In this document: piece by piece, positions 7,736 to 16,021 of the stretch
How the letters are laid out: the number at the start of each line of letters is the position of its first letter
Numbering within the stretch: the first letter of the stretch is position 1
Program-made: the position numbers and the translations under genes
Source: Alphaproteobacteria bacterium
Lineage (GTDB): Bacteria; Pseudomonadota; Alphaproteobacteria; Bin65
NCBI GenBank assembly: GCA_022819985.1
Contig: JAJEGH010000023.1
Coordinates: 1-64,000, forward strand
Reading direction: 5' to 3'
Length of the DNA: 64,000 bases
The notes under the pieces: model-generated
What the model saw: the letters and a program-made list of their open reading frames with translations, nothing else
Told to the model about the DNA's origin: nothing
Databases searched by the model: none

Positions 7736-8143
7736 ATGCGCGTTCTGCTCGACACGTCCTATCTCTACGACTTCATGGACAGGCCGGGAAAGGTGCTGGT
7801 GCCGCATCTCTATTTTTTCGGCGCACTCGAAACGCGGCTCTTCGTCAGCGTCGTCTCGATCTGGGAGATGCGGCTCAAATTCCATGCCCGCCATCCGTCC
7901 GGCGCGCGCAAGAGCCGCTTCGATCCGGAGGACGCGGTCGCGGCGCTCGAAGAACAGGACGTGACGTTCCTGCCGCTGACGATCCGGCACGCCGCGCGGC
8001 CGCTCGAGACTCCGCTCGACCACAGGGATCCGTTCGACGAACTGCTGCTGGTCCAGGCCCAGGAAGAGGGCCTCAAGCTGCTCACCGTCGACCGGCAGCT
8101 TGCCGGCCATCCGCTGGCGCTCACGCTGGAGGGGCGCGCCTGA
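7736..8143 (+). CDS. PIN domain toxin (VapC-like)
   Basis: A 135-residue PIN protein. Metal-binding acids are visible in LLDTSYLYDFMD, SIWEMRLKF, DPFDELLLVQA and LLTVDRQL. This DTSYL/SIWE form is the PIN clade usually paired with Phd/YefM antitoxins, as here. It is predicted to be an Mg2+-dependent RNase. All four acidic positions are present, so it looks functional. Confidence 0.83.
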   Translation: MRVLLDTSYLYDFMDRPGKVLVPHLYFFGALETRLFVSVVSIWEMRLKFHARHPSGARKSRFDPEDAVAALEEQDVTFLPLTIRHAARPLETPLDHRDPFDELLLVQAQEEGLKLLTVDRQLAGHPLALTLEGRA

Positions 8144-8198
8144 CCCTGTCCATTTTCTCCGGAGCGCGCCGCCCACCGCCTATCCTCCCCGGTTGCCC

Positions 8199-8233
8199 CG
8201 CCCGGCTTGCTCCGCCCGGCTTGCTCCGCCCGG
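8199..8233. repeat. Short tandem repeat, 14-bp unit
   Basis: The unit CGCCCGGCTTGCTC occurs twice in full and once as seven bases, in the 140-base gap between the PIN toxin and the molybdopterin enzyme. It lies about 50 bases before the next start codon. Confidence 0.7.
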
Positions 8234-8283
8234 TCGTGGGCCGTAGATTGCGGGGTCCGCTCCGCCGTTGAGAGACATGCGCC

Positions 8284-10377
8284 ATGCCTTTGGACGCCGC
8301 GCCCGAGATCGTTCCCTCGACCTGTCCGCACGATTGCCCGAGCACCTGCGCGCTCGATGTCGAGCGGCTGGATGCGCGCACCATCGGCCGGGTCCACGGC
8401 GCCAAGAGCAACGATTACACCGCCGGCGTGGTCTGCGCCAAGGTCGCCCGCTATGCCGAGCGGGTGCACCATCCGGCGCGCCTCACCCGGCCGCTGCGCC
8501 GCATAGGCCCGAAAGGCGAAGGCATCGACGCCTTCGCGCCGATCGGCTGGGACGAGGCGCTGGACGAGGTCGCCGGCCGGCTGAAGGACATCGCGGAGGA
8601 ATGGGGCAGCGAGGCGGTCTGGCCCTATTTCTACGCCGGCACCATGGGGCTGGTGCAGCGCGACGGCATCGACCGGCTGCGCCACGCCATGCGCTATTCG
8701 CGCCAGCATTCGACCTTCTGCAACACGCTGGCCGACGCCGGCTGGCTCGCCGGGGTCGGCGTCAAATACGGCGTCGATCCGCGCGAGATGCAGGACGCCG
8801 ACCTGATCGTGGTCTGGGGCGGCAACCCGGTGAACACCCAGGTCAACGTGATGACCCACATCGCCCGGGCGCGCAGGAACCGCGGCGCGAAGCTGGTCGT
8901 CGTCGACCCCTACCGCACCGGCACCGCCGAACAGGCCGACATGCATCTCGCCGTGCGGCCGGGGACCGACGGGGCGCTCGCCTGCGCCGTCATGCACATT
9001 CTGTTCCGCGACGGCCACGCCGACCGGGACTATCTGGAGCGATACACCGACTGCCCGGCGGAGCTGGAAGCGCATCTGCAAACCCGCGGGCCGGACTGGG
9101 CCTCGGAGATCACCGGCCTGCCGGCGGAGGAGATCGAGGCCTTCGCGGCGCTCTACGGCCGGACGGAGCGCGCCTATATCCGCATCGGCTACGGCTTCAC
9201 CCGCTCGCGCAACGGCGCGGCCAACCTGCATGCCGTGACCTGCCTGCCCGCCGTCGCCGGCAAGTGGCAACACCATGCCGGCGGCGCGCTCTATTCCAAC
9301 GGCGGCCTCTACCCGGTCGACGCCACGCTGATCCGCGGCCTCGACGTCATGGACAAGGGCACCCGGCTGCTCGACCAGTCGCGCATCGGGCCGATCCTGA
9401 CCGGCGACCCCCAGGATATCGGGGGCGACGTCGGCAGCGGCGCCGACGCCGTCCCGGTCAAGGCGCTGTTTATCCAGAACACCAACCCGATCATGGTGGC
9501 GCCGGAATCGGCGAAGGTGCGCGAGGGCTTCCTGCGCGACGACCTGTTCGTCTGCGTCCACGAGCAGTTCATGACCGAGACCGCCGCCATGGCCGACATC
9601 GTCCTGCCGGCGACGACCTTCCTCGAGCATGACGACCTGTATATCGCCGGCGGCCACACCTATCTCCAGGTCGCGCGCCGGGTCATCGAGCCGCTCGGCG
9701 AATGCCGCTCGAACCACGAGGTGCTGTGCGGCCTGGCGCAGCGCTTCGGCAGCAACCATCCCGGCTTCCGCATGACGGAATGGGAGATCATCGACGCCAC
9801 GCTCAAGGCCTCCGGCCTGGGCGACGCCGACACGGTCGCCGACGGCCGCTGGATCGACTGCGCCAGGCCGGCGGACGAGATGCATTTCCGCAACGGCTTC
9901 GGCCATGCCGACGGCCGGTTCCATTTCAGCCCCGACTGGTCGAAGGTCGGCCGCGACAGCGCCCGCATGCCGGACCTGCCGGACCATTTCGCCGTCATCG
10001 ACGCCGCGGACGAGGAGCATCCCTTCCGCCTGGTGACAGCGCCGGCGCGCAACTATCTCAACAGCAGCTTCACCGAGACGCCGACCTCGCAGCAGCGCGA
10101 GGGCCGGCCGACGATCCGGCTGCGCCCGGAGGATCTGGACGCCATCGGCGCGGCCGACGGCGCGCGCGTGCGCGTCGGCAACCGGCGGGCCGATATCGTG
10201 CTCCACGCCGAAGCCTTCGACGGCATGCAGCGCGGCGTCGCCATCGTCGAGAGCATCTGGCCCAACGCCGCCTTCGAGGAGGGCCTCGGCGTCAACGCCC
10301 TGGTCAGCGCCGACCCCGGCCCGCCGCTCGGCGGCGCGGTGTATCACGATACCGCGGTGTGGGTGCGGGTGGCGTAG
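8284..10377 (+). CDS. Molybdopterin-dependent oxidoreductase, catalytic subunit
   Basis: A 697-residue member of the DMSO-reductase superfamily. An N-terminal 4Fe-4S site is given by CPHDCPSTCALD plus a later GVVCAKV. Pterin-binding segments include LIVVWGGNPVNTQ, FIQNTNPIM and the C-terminal barrel starting RLVTAPARNYLNSS. The sequence SRQHSTFCNTLADAGW offers a cysteine at about the Mo-ligand position, but that assignment is tentative. There is no Tat signal, so it acts in the cytoplasm. No electron-transfer or membrane subunit lies next to it, unlike most respiratory relatives. The substrate cannot be assigned. Confidence 0.85.
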   Translation: MPLDAAPEIVPSTCPHDCPSTCALDVERLDARTIGRVHGAKSNDYTAGVVCAKVARYAERVHHPARLTRPLRRIGPKGEGIDAFAPIGWDEALDEVAGRLKDIAEEWGSEAVWPYFYAGTMGLVQRDGIDRLRHAMRYSRQHSTFCNTLADAGWLAGVGVKYGVDPREMQDADLIVVWGGNPVNTQVNVMTHIARARRNRGAKLVVVDPYRTGTAEQADMHLAVRPGTDGALACAVMHILFRDGHADRDYLERYTDCPAELEAHLQTRGPDWASEITGLPAEEIEAFAALYGRTERAYIRIGYGFTRSRNGAANLHAVTCLPAVAGKWQHHAGGALYSNGGLYPVDATLIRGLDVMDKGTRLLDQSRIGPILTGDPQDIGGDVGSGADAVPVKALFIQNTNPIMVAPESAKVREGFLRDDLFVCVHEQFMTETAAMADIVLPATTFLEHDDLYIAGGHTYLQVARRVIEPLGECRSNHEVLCGLAQRFGSNHPGFRMTEWEIIDATLKASGLGDADTVADGRWIDCARPADEMHFRNGFGHADGRFHFSPDWSKVGRDSARMPDLPDHFAVIDAADEEHPFRLVTAPARNYLNSSFTETPTSQQREGRPTIRLRPEDLDAIGAADGARVRVGNRRADIVLHAEAFDGMQRGVAIVESIWPNAAFEEGLGVNALVSADPGPPLGGAVYHDTAVWVRVA

Positions 10378-10402
10378 GGGGCTGAGTACAAGGGAAGGCC
10401 CG

Positions 10403-13270
10403 ATGCGCCTGTCGTGGAACGAAGTCCGCGCCCGCGCCGCCGCCTTCGCGGAGGAGTGGAAGAACGCACAATACGAGAAGGGCGAGACCCAGAGCTTCTA
10501 CAACGAGTTCTTTGCGGTGTTCGGCGTCCGGCGGCGCTCCGTCGCGCGCTACGAAGAGCATGTGAAGAAACTGGCCGGGATCCCCCGCTTCAGCGACCCG
10601 GACCTGTTCGGCGACCGCAAGCGGGTTTCGGCGCCGGGCGGTAGCAGCGGTTTTATCGACCTGTTCTGGCCCGGCGTCCTGATTGTCGAACAGAAAAGCG
10701 CTGGGCGCGATCTGGAGAAGGCTTACGGCCAAGCCGGCGAGTATTTCGACGCGCTGCCGGAGCGCGACCGACCCCGCTACATCCTGGTGAGCGATTTCCA
10801 GACCTTCGAACTGCACGATTTGGACGAGCGGGAGGAGGTCACTTTCGCGCTGGCGGACCTGCCCGCCAATGTCGAGAAATTCGGCTTCATCCTAGGCGTG
10901 CAGCGCCGCACCTTCCGCGACCAGGACCCGGCCAATATCGAGGCCGCCGAACTGGTCGGCCGCCTGCACGATGCGCTCGAAGCCGCGGACTACAAGGGTC
11001 ACGATCTCGAACGCCTCCTGGTGCGGATTGTGTTCTGCCTGTTCGCCGACGACACCGGCATTTTCGAGCGCGACATCTTCCTCGACCTGATCGAGCATCG
11101 CACGAGCGAAGACGGATCGGACACCGGTGCCCGGCTCGCGGAGCTGTTCCAGGTGCTCGACACGCCGGAAGCCGAACGCCAGACAACGCTGGACGAAGAC
11201 CTCGCCCGCTTCCCCTACGTCAACGGCGCCCTGTTCGAAGGAACGCTGCGCATTTCGTGGTTCGACTCCGCCATGCGCGCGGCGCTGCTCGACGCCTGCC
11301 GCTTCGACTGGTCAAACATCTCGCCGGCGATTTTCGGGGCACTGTTCCAGTCGGTCATGGACCCGAAGGAACGCCGCGCCAAGGGCGCGCACTACACGAC
11401 CGAGAAGAACATCCTCAAGGTCATCGAGCCGCTGTTCCTCGACGACCTGCGCGCCGAATTCGCCCGGCTGAAGGCGCGGCGCGACACCCGCCGCCGGGCG
11501 GAACTGCTGCGTTTTCAAGAGCGGCTCGGCTCGCTGCGCTTCTTCGACCCGGCCTGCGGCTGCGGCAATTTCCTGATTATTGCCTACCGGGAATTGCGCG
11601 CCCTCGAAATCGAGGTGCTGCGGGAAGTCCTTCCGCGGCACCGGACAGGCGTGCAGCAGACCGACGTACTGACCGATACGCTTTCGGTCGTCGATGTGGA
11701 CCAGTTCTACGGCATCGAGATCGGCGAGTTCGCGGCCCGGATCGCCGAGACGGCGCTGTGGATGATGGACCACATTATGAACAACCGGCTGAGCCTCGCC
11801 TTCGGCCGGACCTTCGCGCGGATACCGCTGGAAACGTCGCCGCATATCCTGCACGGCGACGCGCTGGAGGCCGATTGGGCGAGCCTGCTGCCGCCGGCCG
11901 ACTGTTCCTTCGTGTTCGGCAATCCGCCCTTCGGCGGCTCCAAATACCAGACGGCGGAACAGCGCGCGCAGGTGCGCCGGATCGCGGCGCTCGGCAAGAG
12001 CGGCGGCACGCTGGATTACGTCGCGGCGTGGTTTATCAAGGCCGGAGAGTATGTCCGGAAAAGCAAGGCCCGGATCGGCTTCGTCGCCACCAACTCGATC
12101 ACCCAGGGCGAGCAGGTGGCGCAACTCTGGCCGGTCCTGTTCGGACGCTGCAAGCTGGAGATCGCCTTCGCCCACCGTACCTTCGCCTGGGGATCGGACG
12201 CGCGCGGCAAGGCCCATGTCCACGTCGTCATTCTCGGCCTCGACCGGAGGGAGGCCGTGCGCGCCGAAAGGCGCCTGTTCAGCTATCCCGACATTAACGG
12301 CGACCCGGAGGAAAGCCACCACGCCGCGCTCTCGCCCTATCTGTTCGACGCCGCCGGCCTCGCCGATCCGCACCTGACGGTGCGGGAGGAGAGCAGGCCG
12401 ATTAACGGGACGGGGCGGCTTCTAAGCGGAAGCCAGCCCATCGACGACGGCGAGTACATCTTCAACGCGGAGGAACGCGCCGAACTGCTAGAGGCTGAAC
12501 CGGACGCCAGGCAATTTCTTCGTCCCTATGTCGGCGCTCTCGAATACCTTCAAGGCGGGGAACGCTGGATTCTGGCATTGCAGGAAGCATCGCCGACGGC
12601 GTTGAAACGTCTTCCTTTGGTCCGGCAGCACATGGCCGCGGTCCGTCGATTTCGGGCGAAGAGCAAGCGCAAGAGCACGTTGGCGATTGCCGACTATCCG
12701 ACGCGGTACAACGTCGAGGTTATCCCCATCGCACCGTTTCTTGCCGTCCCCAAAGTCAGTTCGGAGCGGCGGGAGTATGTGCCGGTGGGTTGGCTGGAAC
12801 CGCCAACCATTCCGAGCGACCTCGTCTTTGTTCTTCAGAACGCCACCCTCGCCGATTTCGGGCTGCTGACCTCGGCGATGCACATGGCGTGGTTGCGCCA
12901 TATCGGCGGGCGGCTGAAAAGCGACTACCGCTACTCCATCGGCCTCGTCTACAACACCTTCCCGACGCCGCGGGGCTTCGCGGAAGGGAAGGCGGACCTG
13001 TCGAAACTGGAACCGCCGGCGCAAGCAGTGCTCGACGCCCGCGCCGCCCACCGCGGCGCCACGCTGGCCGACCTCTACGACCCCGACCTGATGCCGCCGG
13101 ACCTGCGCAAGGCCCACCGCGCCCTCGACCGCGCCGTAGACCGCCTCTACCGCCGCAAAAGCTTCGCCACCGAACGCGAACGCGTCGAACACCTGTTCAC
13201 GCTATACGAAAAAATGCGTGCGCCGCTTGAGGCGGGGATGAAAGGGAAACGAAAAAGGCGATCAATCTAG
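10403..13270 (+). CDS. MmeI-like single-chain restriction-modification enzyme (type IIL/IIG)
   Basis: A 955-residue protein joining nuclease and methyltransferase. The N-terminal nuclease carries the D-x9-E-x-K site (FIDLFWPGVLIVEQKSAGRD, D86, E96, K98), the spacing seen in MmeI. The central amino-methyltransferase has motif I FFDPACGCGNFL near residue 382 and motif IV GNPPFGG near 507, the NPPF form typical of N6-adenine methylation. A target-recognition domain and helical C-terminus follow. Such enzymes methylate one strand of the site and cut at a fixed distance, so no separate methylase or specificity gene is needed. The recognition sequence is unknown. The gene starts 25 bases after the molybdopterin enzyme but is probably unrelated. 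Confidence 0.88.
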   Translation: MRLSWNEVRARAAAFAEEWKNAQYEKGETQSFYNEFFAVFGVRRRSVARYEEHVKKLAGIPRFSDPDLFGDRKRVSAPGGSSGFIDLFWPGVLIVEQKSAGRDLEKAYGQAGEYFDALPERDRPRYILVSDFQTFELHDLDEREEVTFALADLPANVEKFGFILGVQRRTFRDQDPANIEAAELVGRLHDALEAADYKGHDLERLLVRIVFCLFADDTGIFERDIFLDLIEHRTSEDGSDTGARLAELFQVLDTPEAERQTTLDEDLARFPYVNGALFEGTLRISWFDSAMRAALLDACRFDWSNISPAIFGALFQSVMDPKERRAKGAHYTTEKNILKVIEPLFLDDLRAEFARLKARRDTRRRAELLRFQERLGSLRFFDPACGCGNFLIIAYRELRALEIEVLREVLPRHRTGVQQTDVLTDTLSVVDVDQFYGIEIGEFAARIAETALWMMDHIMNNRLSLAFGRTFARIPLETSPHILHGDALEADWASLLPPADCSFVFGNPPFGGSKYQTAEQRAQVRRIAALGKSGGTLDYVAAWFIKAGEYVRKSKARIGFVATNSITQGEQVAQLWPVLFGRCKLEIAFAHRTFAWGSDARGKAHVHVVILGLDRREAVRAERRLFSYPDINGDPEESHHAALSPYLFDAAGLADPHLTVREESRPINGTGRLLSGSQPIDDGEYIFNAEERAELLEAEPDARQFLRPYVGALEYLQGGERWILALQEASPTALKRLPLVRQHMAAVRRFRAKSKRKSTLAIADYPTRYNVEVIPIAPFLAVPKVSSERREYVPVGWLEPPTIPSDLVFVLQNATLADFGLLTSAMHMAWLRHIGGRLKSDYRYSIGLVYNTFPTPRGFAEGKADLSKLEPPAQAVLDARAAHRGATLADLYDPDLMPPDLRKAHRALDRAVDRLYRRKSFATERERVEHLFTLYEKMRAPLEAGMKGKRKRRSI

Positions 13271-13336
13271 CGCGAACCGCCCGGCCGTGCGTTCCAGCAG
13301 TCTTACCGAGATCAGCGTCGCTTTGCTTCCTGTCTC

Positions 13337-13365
13337 TGGACGGGAAACTGAGATGTCCGTATAGT
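13337..13365 (+). promoter_or_regulatory. Sigma-70-type promoter for the candidate small RNA
   Basis: TGGACG (13337-13342, 4 of 6 to TTGACA), a spacer of exactly 17 bases, and TATAGT (13360-13365, 5 of 6 to TATAAT). It points away from the restriction gene into a stretch with no protein frame but several strong hairpins. A start near 13372 is expected. Confidence 0.5.
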
Positions 13366-13371
13366 CTCCCG

Positions 13372-13594
13372 GCTAGTCAAGGGAGAGGGCGATTGGGGTG
13401 CCGCCCCCGTCACCGCCGCTGAGCGACGTCACCGGGGGCGGGCTTTGCTACGCTAACAAAGCGAGCGAATGCCAATCCACCGCTACCTCCTTTCATTGGC
13501 GTTCCTCCCGACGCAACGGTGCAAGCGTTATGCGTCGGGTGCTCGAAGTCCTTGGACGGCGGAACATCATGAACTGTGTTCCGCCGTCTTTGTT
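13372..13594 (+). ncRNA. Candidate structured small RNA with CCTCC loop
   Basis: Five hairpins follow one another on the plus strand: 13401-13409/13433-13441 (CCGCCCCCG), 13442-13447/13457-13462 (GCTTTG), 13468-13476/13495-13503 (AATGCCAAT with one G-T pair), 13507-13515/13531-13539 (CCCGACGCA, perfect) and 13555-13566/13577-13588 (12 perfect pairs) followed by TTTGTT. The third hairpin exposes ACCTCCTTT in its loop, an anti-Shine-Dalgarno motif seen in many alphaproteobacterial trans-acting small RNAs. A promoter sits just upstream. No plausible protein is encoded. It does not look like tmRNA, 6S RNA, SRP RNA or RNase P RNA by eye. Confidence 0.5.
13555..13594 (+). terminator. Strong hairpin terminator overlapping the end of the convergent gene
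   Basis: GACGGCGGAACA and TGTTCCGCCGTC form a perfect 12-base-pair stem with a 10-base loop, followed on the plus strand by TTTGTT. The stop codon of the minus-strand gene (13567) lies in the loop. It would end plus-strand transcripts; on the minus strand it lacks a T run. Confidence 0.65.
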
Positions 13595-14388
13595 GGGGTT
13601 CCTGACTGACTCTCGATGGTTATCGAGCCCTTGAAGCCGTAGATCAGATCGAACCCCATAGCCGCAGCCTTCAGCCAAGCGACACGCTCCTCTACCTCCC
13701 ATTGGCCGTCTTGTTTCTTTGGAAGGGTGGCAAGCAGCCCTTCGATAAAGGGATGTCTTGTTCCACGGTCGCCGCCGCTTTCGGAGACGGGAGGCTCTTC
13801 ATGTTCAGGTGATTGCTCTTCCGAAACCGCCTCAGTTTCGGAAAACCCCGGTTTGACCAGCCGATCAGAGCCATCCTTCAAATAGCCGGCGGTCTTGGCC
13901 GAACGCTCGAATGACGATCTGGCCTTCGCCGTTTGCTTTTTGGCGACACCAAGGCGAATGAACTCACTTTCCAGGGCAGCGGGCGGTGGCAGTGAGTTGC
14001 CACGGTATTCTCTGAATACGGCATTGAACAGGGGCACCCTTAGAAATGCATCCGCCTTTGCCGCACCCTTTTGATCGGGGTCTACTATTCTTCGGCCAAG
14101 TTCAGTCAGCTGACGAGCGCCACCGGACGCACTCTCGGTCAGCCCAAATATCTTGGACGCGGAAATCCGGTTCCGGTAGCTGCTGCTCTTATCGCTGAGT
14201 TCAAGCCAAGGGGCGAGCTGGTCGTCTGAACATTGACCAGCGCCCACATTGTCGTGAATAGCTTTGGCCACTTCGATAGCCTCGCCGAGGGGTTGATAGG
14301 GAAATCCAATCCTTGACCTTTCCCGTTTCTCACTCTGGTTCCCTGCCTCGGTTTCCTCTGAACCCATTCCATCGTTTGCAGTATCCAT
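13567..14388 (-). CDS. Uncharacterised protein with winged-helix-like core
   Basis: A 273-residue soluble protein starting MDTANDGMGSEETEAGNQSE, with GGAGG correctly placed before ATG 14388. After an acidic, probably disordered N-terminus, residues about 30-170 (FPYQPLGEAIEVAKAIHDNV to AKTAGYLKDG) look like a helical, winged-helix-type module resembling DUF5343-like DNA-binding domains; this is a weak impression, not a firm match. An acidic linker and a C-terminal helical region follow. It is less GC-rich than its neighbours, which suggests acquisition. It lies convergent to the restriction enzyme and the candidate RNA. Confidence 0.6.
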   Translation of the reverse strand: MDTANDGMGSEETEAGNQSEKRERSRIGFPYQPLGEAIEVAKAIHDNVGAGQCSDDQLAPWLELSDKSSSYRNRISASKIFGLTESASGGARQLTELGRRIVDPDQKGAAKADAFLRVPLFNAVFREYRGNSLPPPAALESEFIRLGVAKKQTAKARSSFERSAKTAGYLKDGSDRLVKPGFSETEAVSEEQSPEHEEPPVSESGGDRGTRHPFIEGLLATLPKKQDGQWEVEERVAWLKAAAMGFDLIYGFKGSITIESQSGTPTKTAEHSS

Positions 14389-15027
14389 CACTAGTCCCTC
14401 CTTATCCGAAGATACGGTTAGCCAAAGGGCATGTGGCGGTCTTAGTGGATAGTCCGCACTATTGCAACCGATTTTTGTCCGATCAAAAGGAGGTTTCGTG
14501 GATAAGAGGCGAAACACACGGTCAATCGCTACGCGAAATCATGAAAAAATCAGATTTTCCGGTCATTTTCTTGACCTGATCCTTATCCGACTCTAGCCGA
14601 CAGGTCGCCAGTCTTCGAGGCAATCAGTCGCTTATGTGGCGACAGCGCTGCCGCCAATTCGCCGGAATCGTCGCCGCGCGAACCCCCATCCCGCCGTTCC
14701 GGCCCCAAGATACCTACCGTGCCGCCCCGGACGGCCGCAAGCCGGTCCGGGGCCCAGAGTCGCCCGGCACGGCTGTTGCTTGTGGCTCCAGTCCCCGGAT
14801 CGCCACGTCGCGCCGTCCGGGGGCAAGTGAGGGATGGCCGCGGTCGGTGAAAACCGCCGCTTTCAACGAAACGAACCCCCCGCGGACTGTGCCGCGGAGG
14901 GTCCCTGTAACGTGCCCGCCTACGGGCGTAACGGATAGTGGCGCCGCATACAGGCGCAGCCGGGCGTTCGGTCAACCAGCCGCCGCTGCCGGGCGGGCGG
15001 CACGGACGGGCCGGAAACGCCGCGGTC
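14389..15027. other. Long intergenic region with one dispersed repeat
   Basis: About 640 bases without a credible gene. The first 190 bases are AT-rich and should contain the promoter of the minus-strand gene ending at 13567. A family A repeat fills 14721-14823. Around 14881-14935 are short hairpins (CCGCGG-ACTGTG-CCGCGG and GCCCG-CCTA-CGGGC) downstream of the 40-residue gene, possibly its terminator. Frames here are low in quality and run against codon bias. Confidence 0.5.
14721..14823. repeat. Dispersed GC-rich palindromic repeat, family A, copy 1
   Basis: This stretch shares its order of blocks (CCGCCCCGG, CCGGGGCCCAG, GTCGCC, GGCACGGC, TGTGGCTC or CGTGGCTC, CCCCGGATCG, CGTCCGGGG) with 19743-19840. 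CCGGGGCCCAG and the later CCCCGGATC arm give it a self-complementary character. Two copies in the window imply a genome-wide family. Confidence 0.65.
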
Positions 15028-15150
15028 CTATTTCTTTTTCGGCGGCGGCGGGGGCGGCGGCGGCGGTTTGACGATGGTGACCGGTTTGCGAGAAACGCCT
15101 TCCTGCACGACAACGCGCTTCATCGGCGAGACGGTCGGTTCCTTCGCCAT
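15028..15150 (-). CDS. 40-residue protein with poly-proline and lysine tail
   Basis: ATG 15150 begins three bases after the DUF6338 stop, with GGAGG overlapping the end of that gene. The product starts MAKEPTVSPMKRVVVQEGVS, continues RKPVTIVK, and ends in nine consecutive prolines followed by KKK. It is highly basic with no membrane segment. The tight spacing and good ribosome binding site argue for a real gene co-transcribed with DUF6338. Nine prolines would require EF-P to translate efficiently. No family is recognised. It could bind the cytoplasmic face of its membrane partner, which is inference. Confidence 0.55.
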   Translation of the reverse strand: MAKEPTVSPMKRVVVQEGVSRKPVTIVKPPPPPPPPPKKK

Positions 15151-15153
15151 GGC

Positions 15154-15759
15154 CTAACCTCCATTCCTGTAACTGAACGGCATGAACTCTATCATGGTAA
15201 CCTGAGTCGCCGGAATCAAGACGGCCGATACGCCCTCCGCCGGCGTCCGCCCGCCTTCGTCGTTTAGCCATTCGGGTTCGGTAATCCGGAAGTGGCCCCG
15301 CTCCGGATTGCTCGGCCATTCTTCGGCATAGCCGTAGAGGCGCCGTTCCCCGGCCAGGTGCAGAACGATGTAGTGGCCGTCTCCCATCCGCGCGAATGTC
15401 GAATACCATTCCGACGGATAGGATGTTTCGCGAGTGAGGCGGATCCGGCGAAGAAGCCAGTGCAGAAAGTCCGTATTCGACAAGACGGCCGCGCCCAGCC
15501 CCAATGCAACGGCGACGAGAAGAGGTAGAAGGAATTTCCACGCCGCCGTTGCCGGCGTTTCCCCGGACGACCCGATTATGGCGGGAAGGCCGTATTCCGC
15601 GATCATCTGGCCAACCGCGGTGAATATCAGCGCCACAACCACGCGGTCGAACGCGCCGGGCCGGGGAAAGGAAGTGAGAGAGTAGAAAATTGCCGCTGCG
15701 ACGAACCCCGGCAGCAGGAATACGAGGAGTCCGACCGCTTCGCTCGAAGCCCAACTCAC
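15154..15759 (-). CDS. DUF6338 family membrane protein
   Basis: A 201-residue protein with three or four N-terminal membrane segments (SEAVGLLVFLLPGFVAAAIF, VVVALIFTAVGQMIAEYG, FLLPLLVAVALGLGAAVL), then a cytoplasmic domain of about 110 residues containing the conserved GHYIVLHLAGERRLYGYAEE and ending IEFMPFSYRNGG. This layout fits DUF6338, a family of unknown function often found in accessory regions. It is followed by the 40-residue proline-tailed protein in the same operon. An SOS-type box lies about 130 bases upstream in the divergent region and could act on either side. Confidence 0.7.
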   Translation of the reverse strand: MSWASSEAVGLLVFLLPGFVAAAIFYSLTSFPRPGAFDRVVVALIFTAVGQMIAEYGLPAIIGSSGETPATAAWKFLLPLLVAVALGLGAAVLSNTDFLHWLLRRIRLTRETSYPSEWYSTFARMGDGHYIVLHLAGERRLYGYAEEWPSNPERGHFRITEPEWLNDEGGRTPAEGVSAVLIPATQVTMIEFMPFSYRNGG

Positions 15760-15887
15760 GACTCTTGCCCGTTGCCTAAGGTGCGCAACGCGTACCGCGA
15801 AGGGATGTCCGCCCGGCGCGCGCCGTCAACGCATATCCGCCGCCACGCCGCGCCGGCTCCGACAAATCTCTTGGCAGTCGCTGGCTT

Positions 15888-15911
15888 GAACATATGTGGA
15901 ACAAATACAAT
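15888..15911 (+). promoter_or_regulatory. LexA (SOS) box of alphaproteobacterial form with adjacent -10
   Basis: GAAC-ATATGTG-GAAC at 15888-15902 is an exact GAAC-N7-GAAC direct repeat, the operator bound by alphaproteobacterial LexA. Four bases on is TACAAT (15906-15911), a 5-of-6 match to the -10 consensus. The promoter would read toward the antitoxin-like gene at 16022; the divergent DUF6338 operon is the other possible target. Confidence 0.55.
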
Positions 15912-16021
15912 TTACGTCGTTCCGAGTCAACGGCAATCTGTCGTCGGTACGACCGCGCCGCTATAACCGACCGGCGAGACGGCCGAATTCGCAGCCGCGC
16001 GCAGTGAGGAGATCGAGCGCC

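Noticed and set aside
7810-10347. 845-residue minus-strand frame opposite the molybdopterin enzyme
   Set aside because: Antisense shadow; the plus-strand product has the 4Fe-4S and pterin motifs.
13398-13634. 78-residue plus-strand frame over the candidate RNA
   Set aside because: No credible start signal and no protein-like pattern; the stretch is dominated by hairpins.
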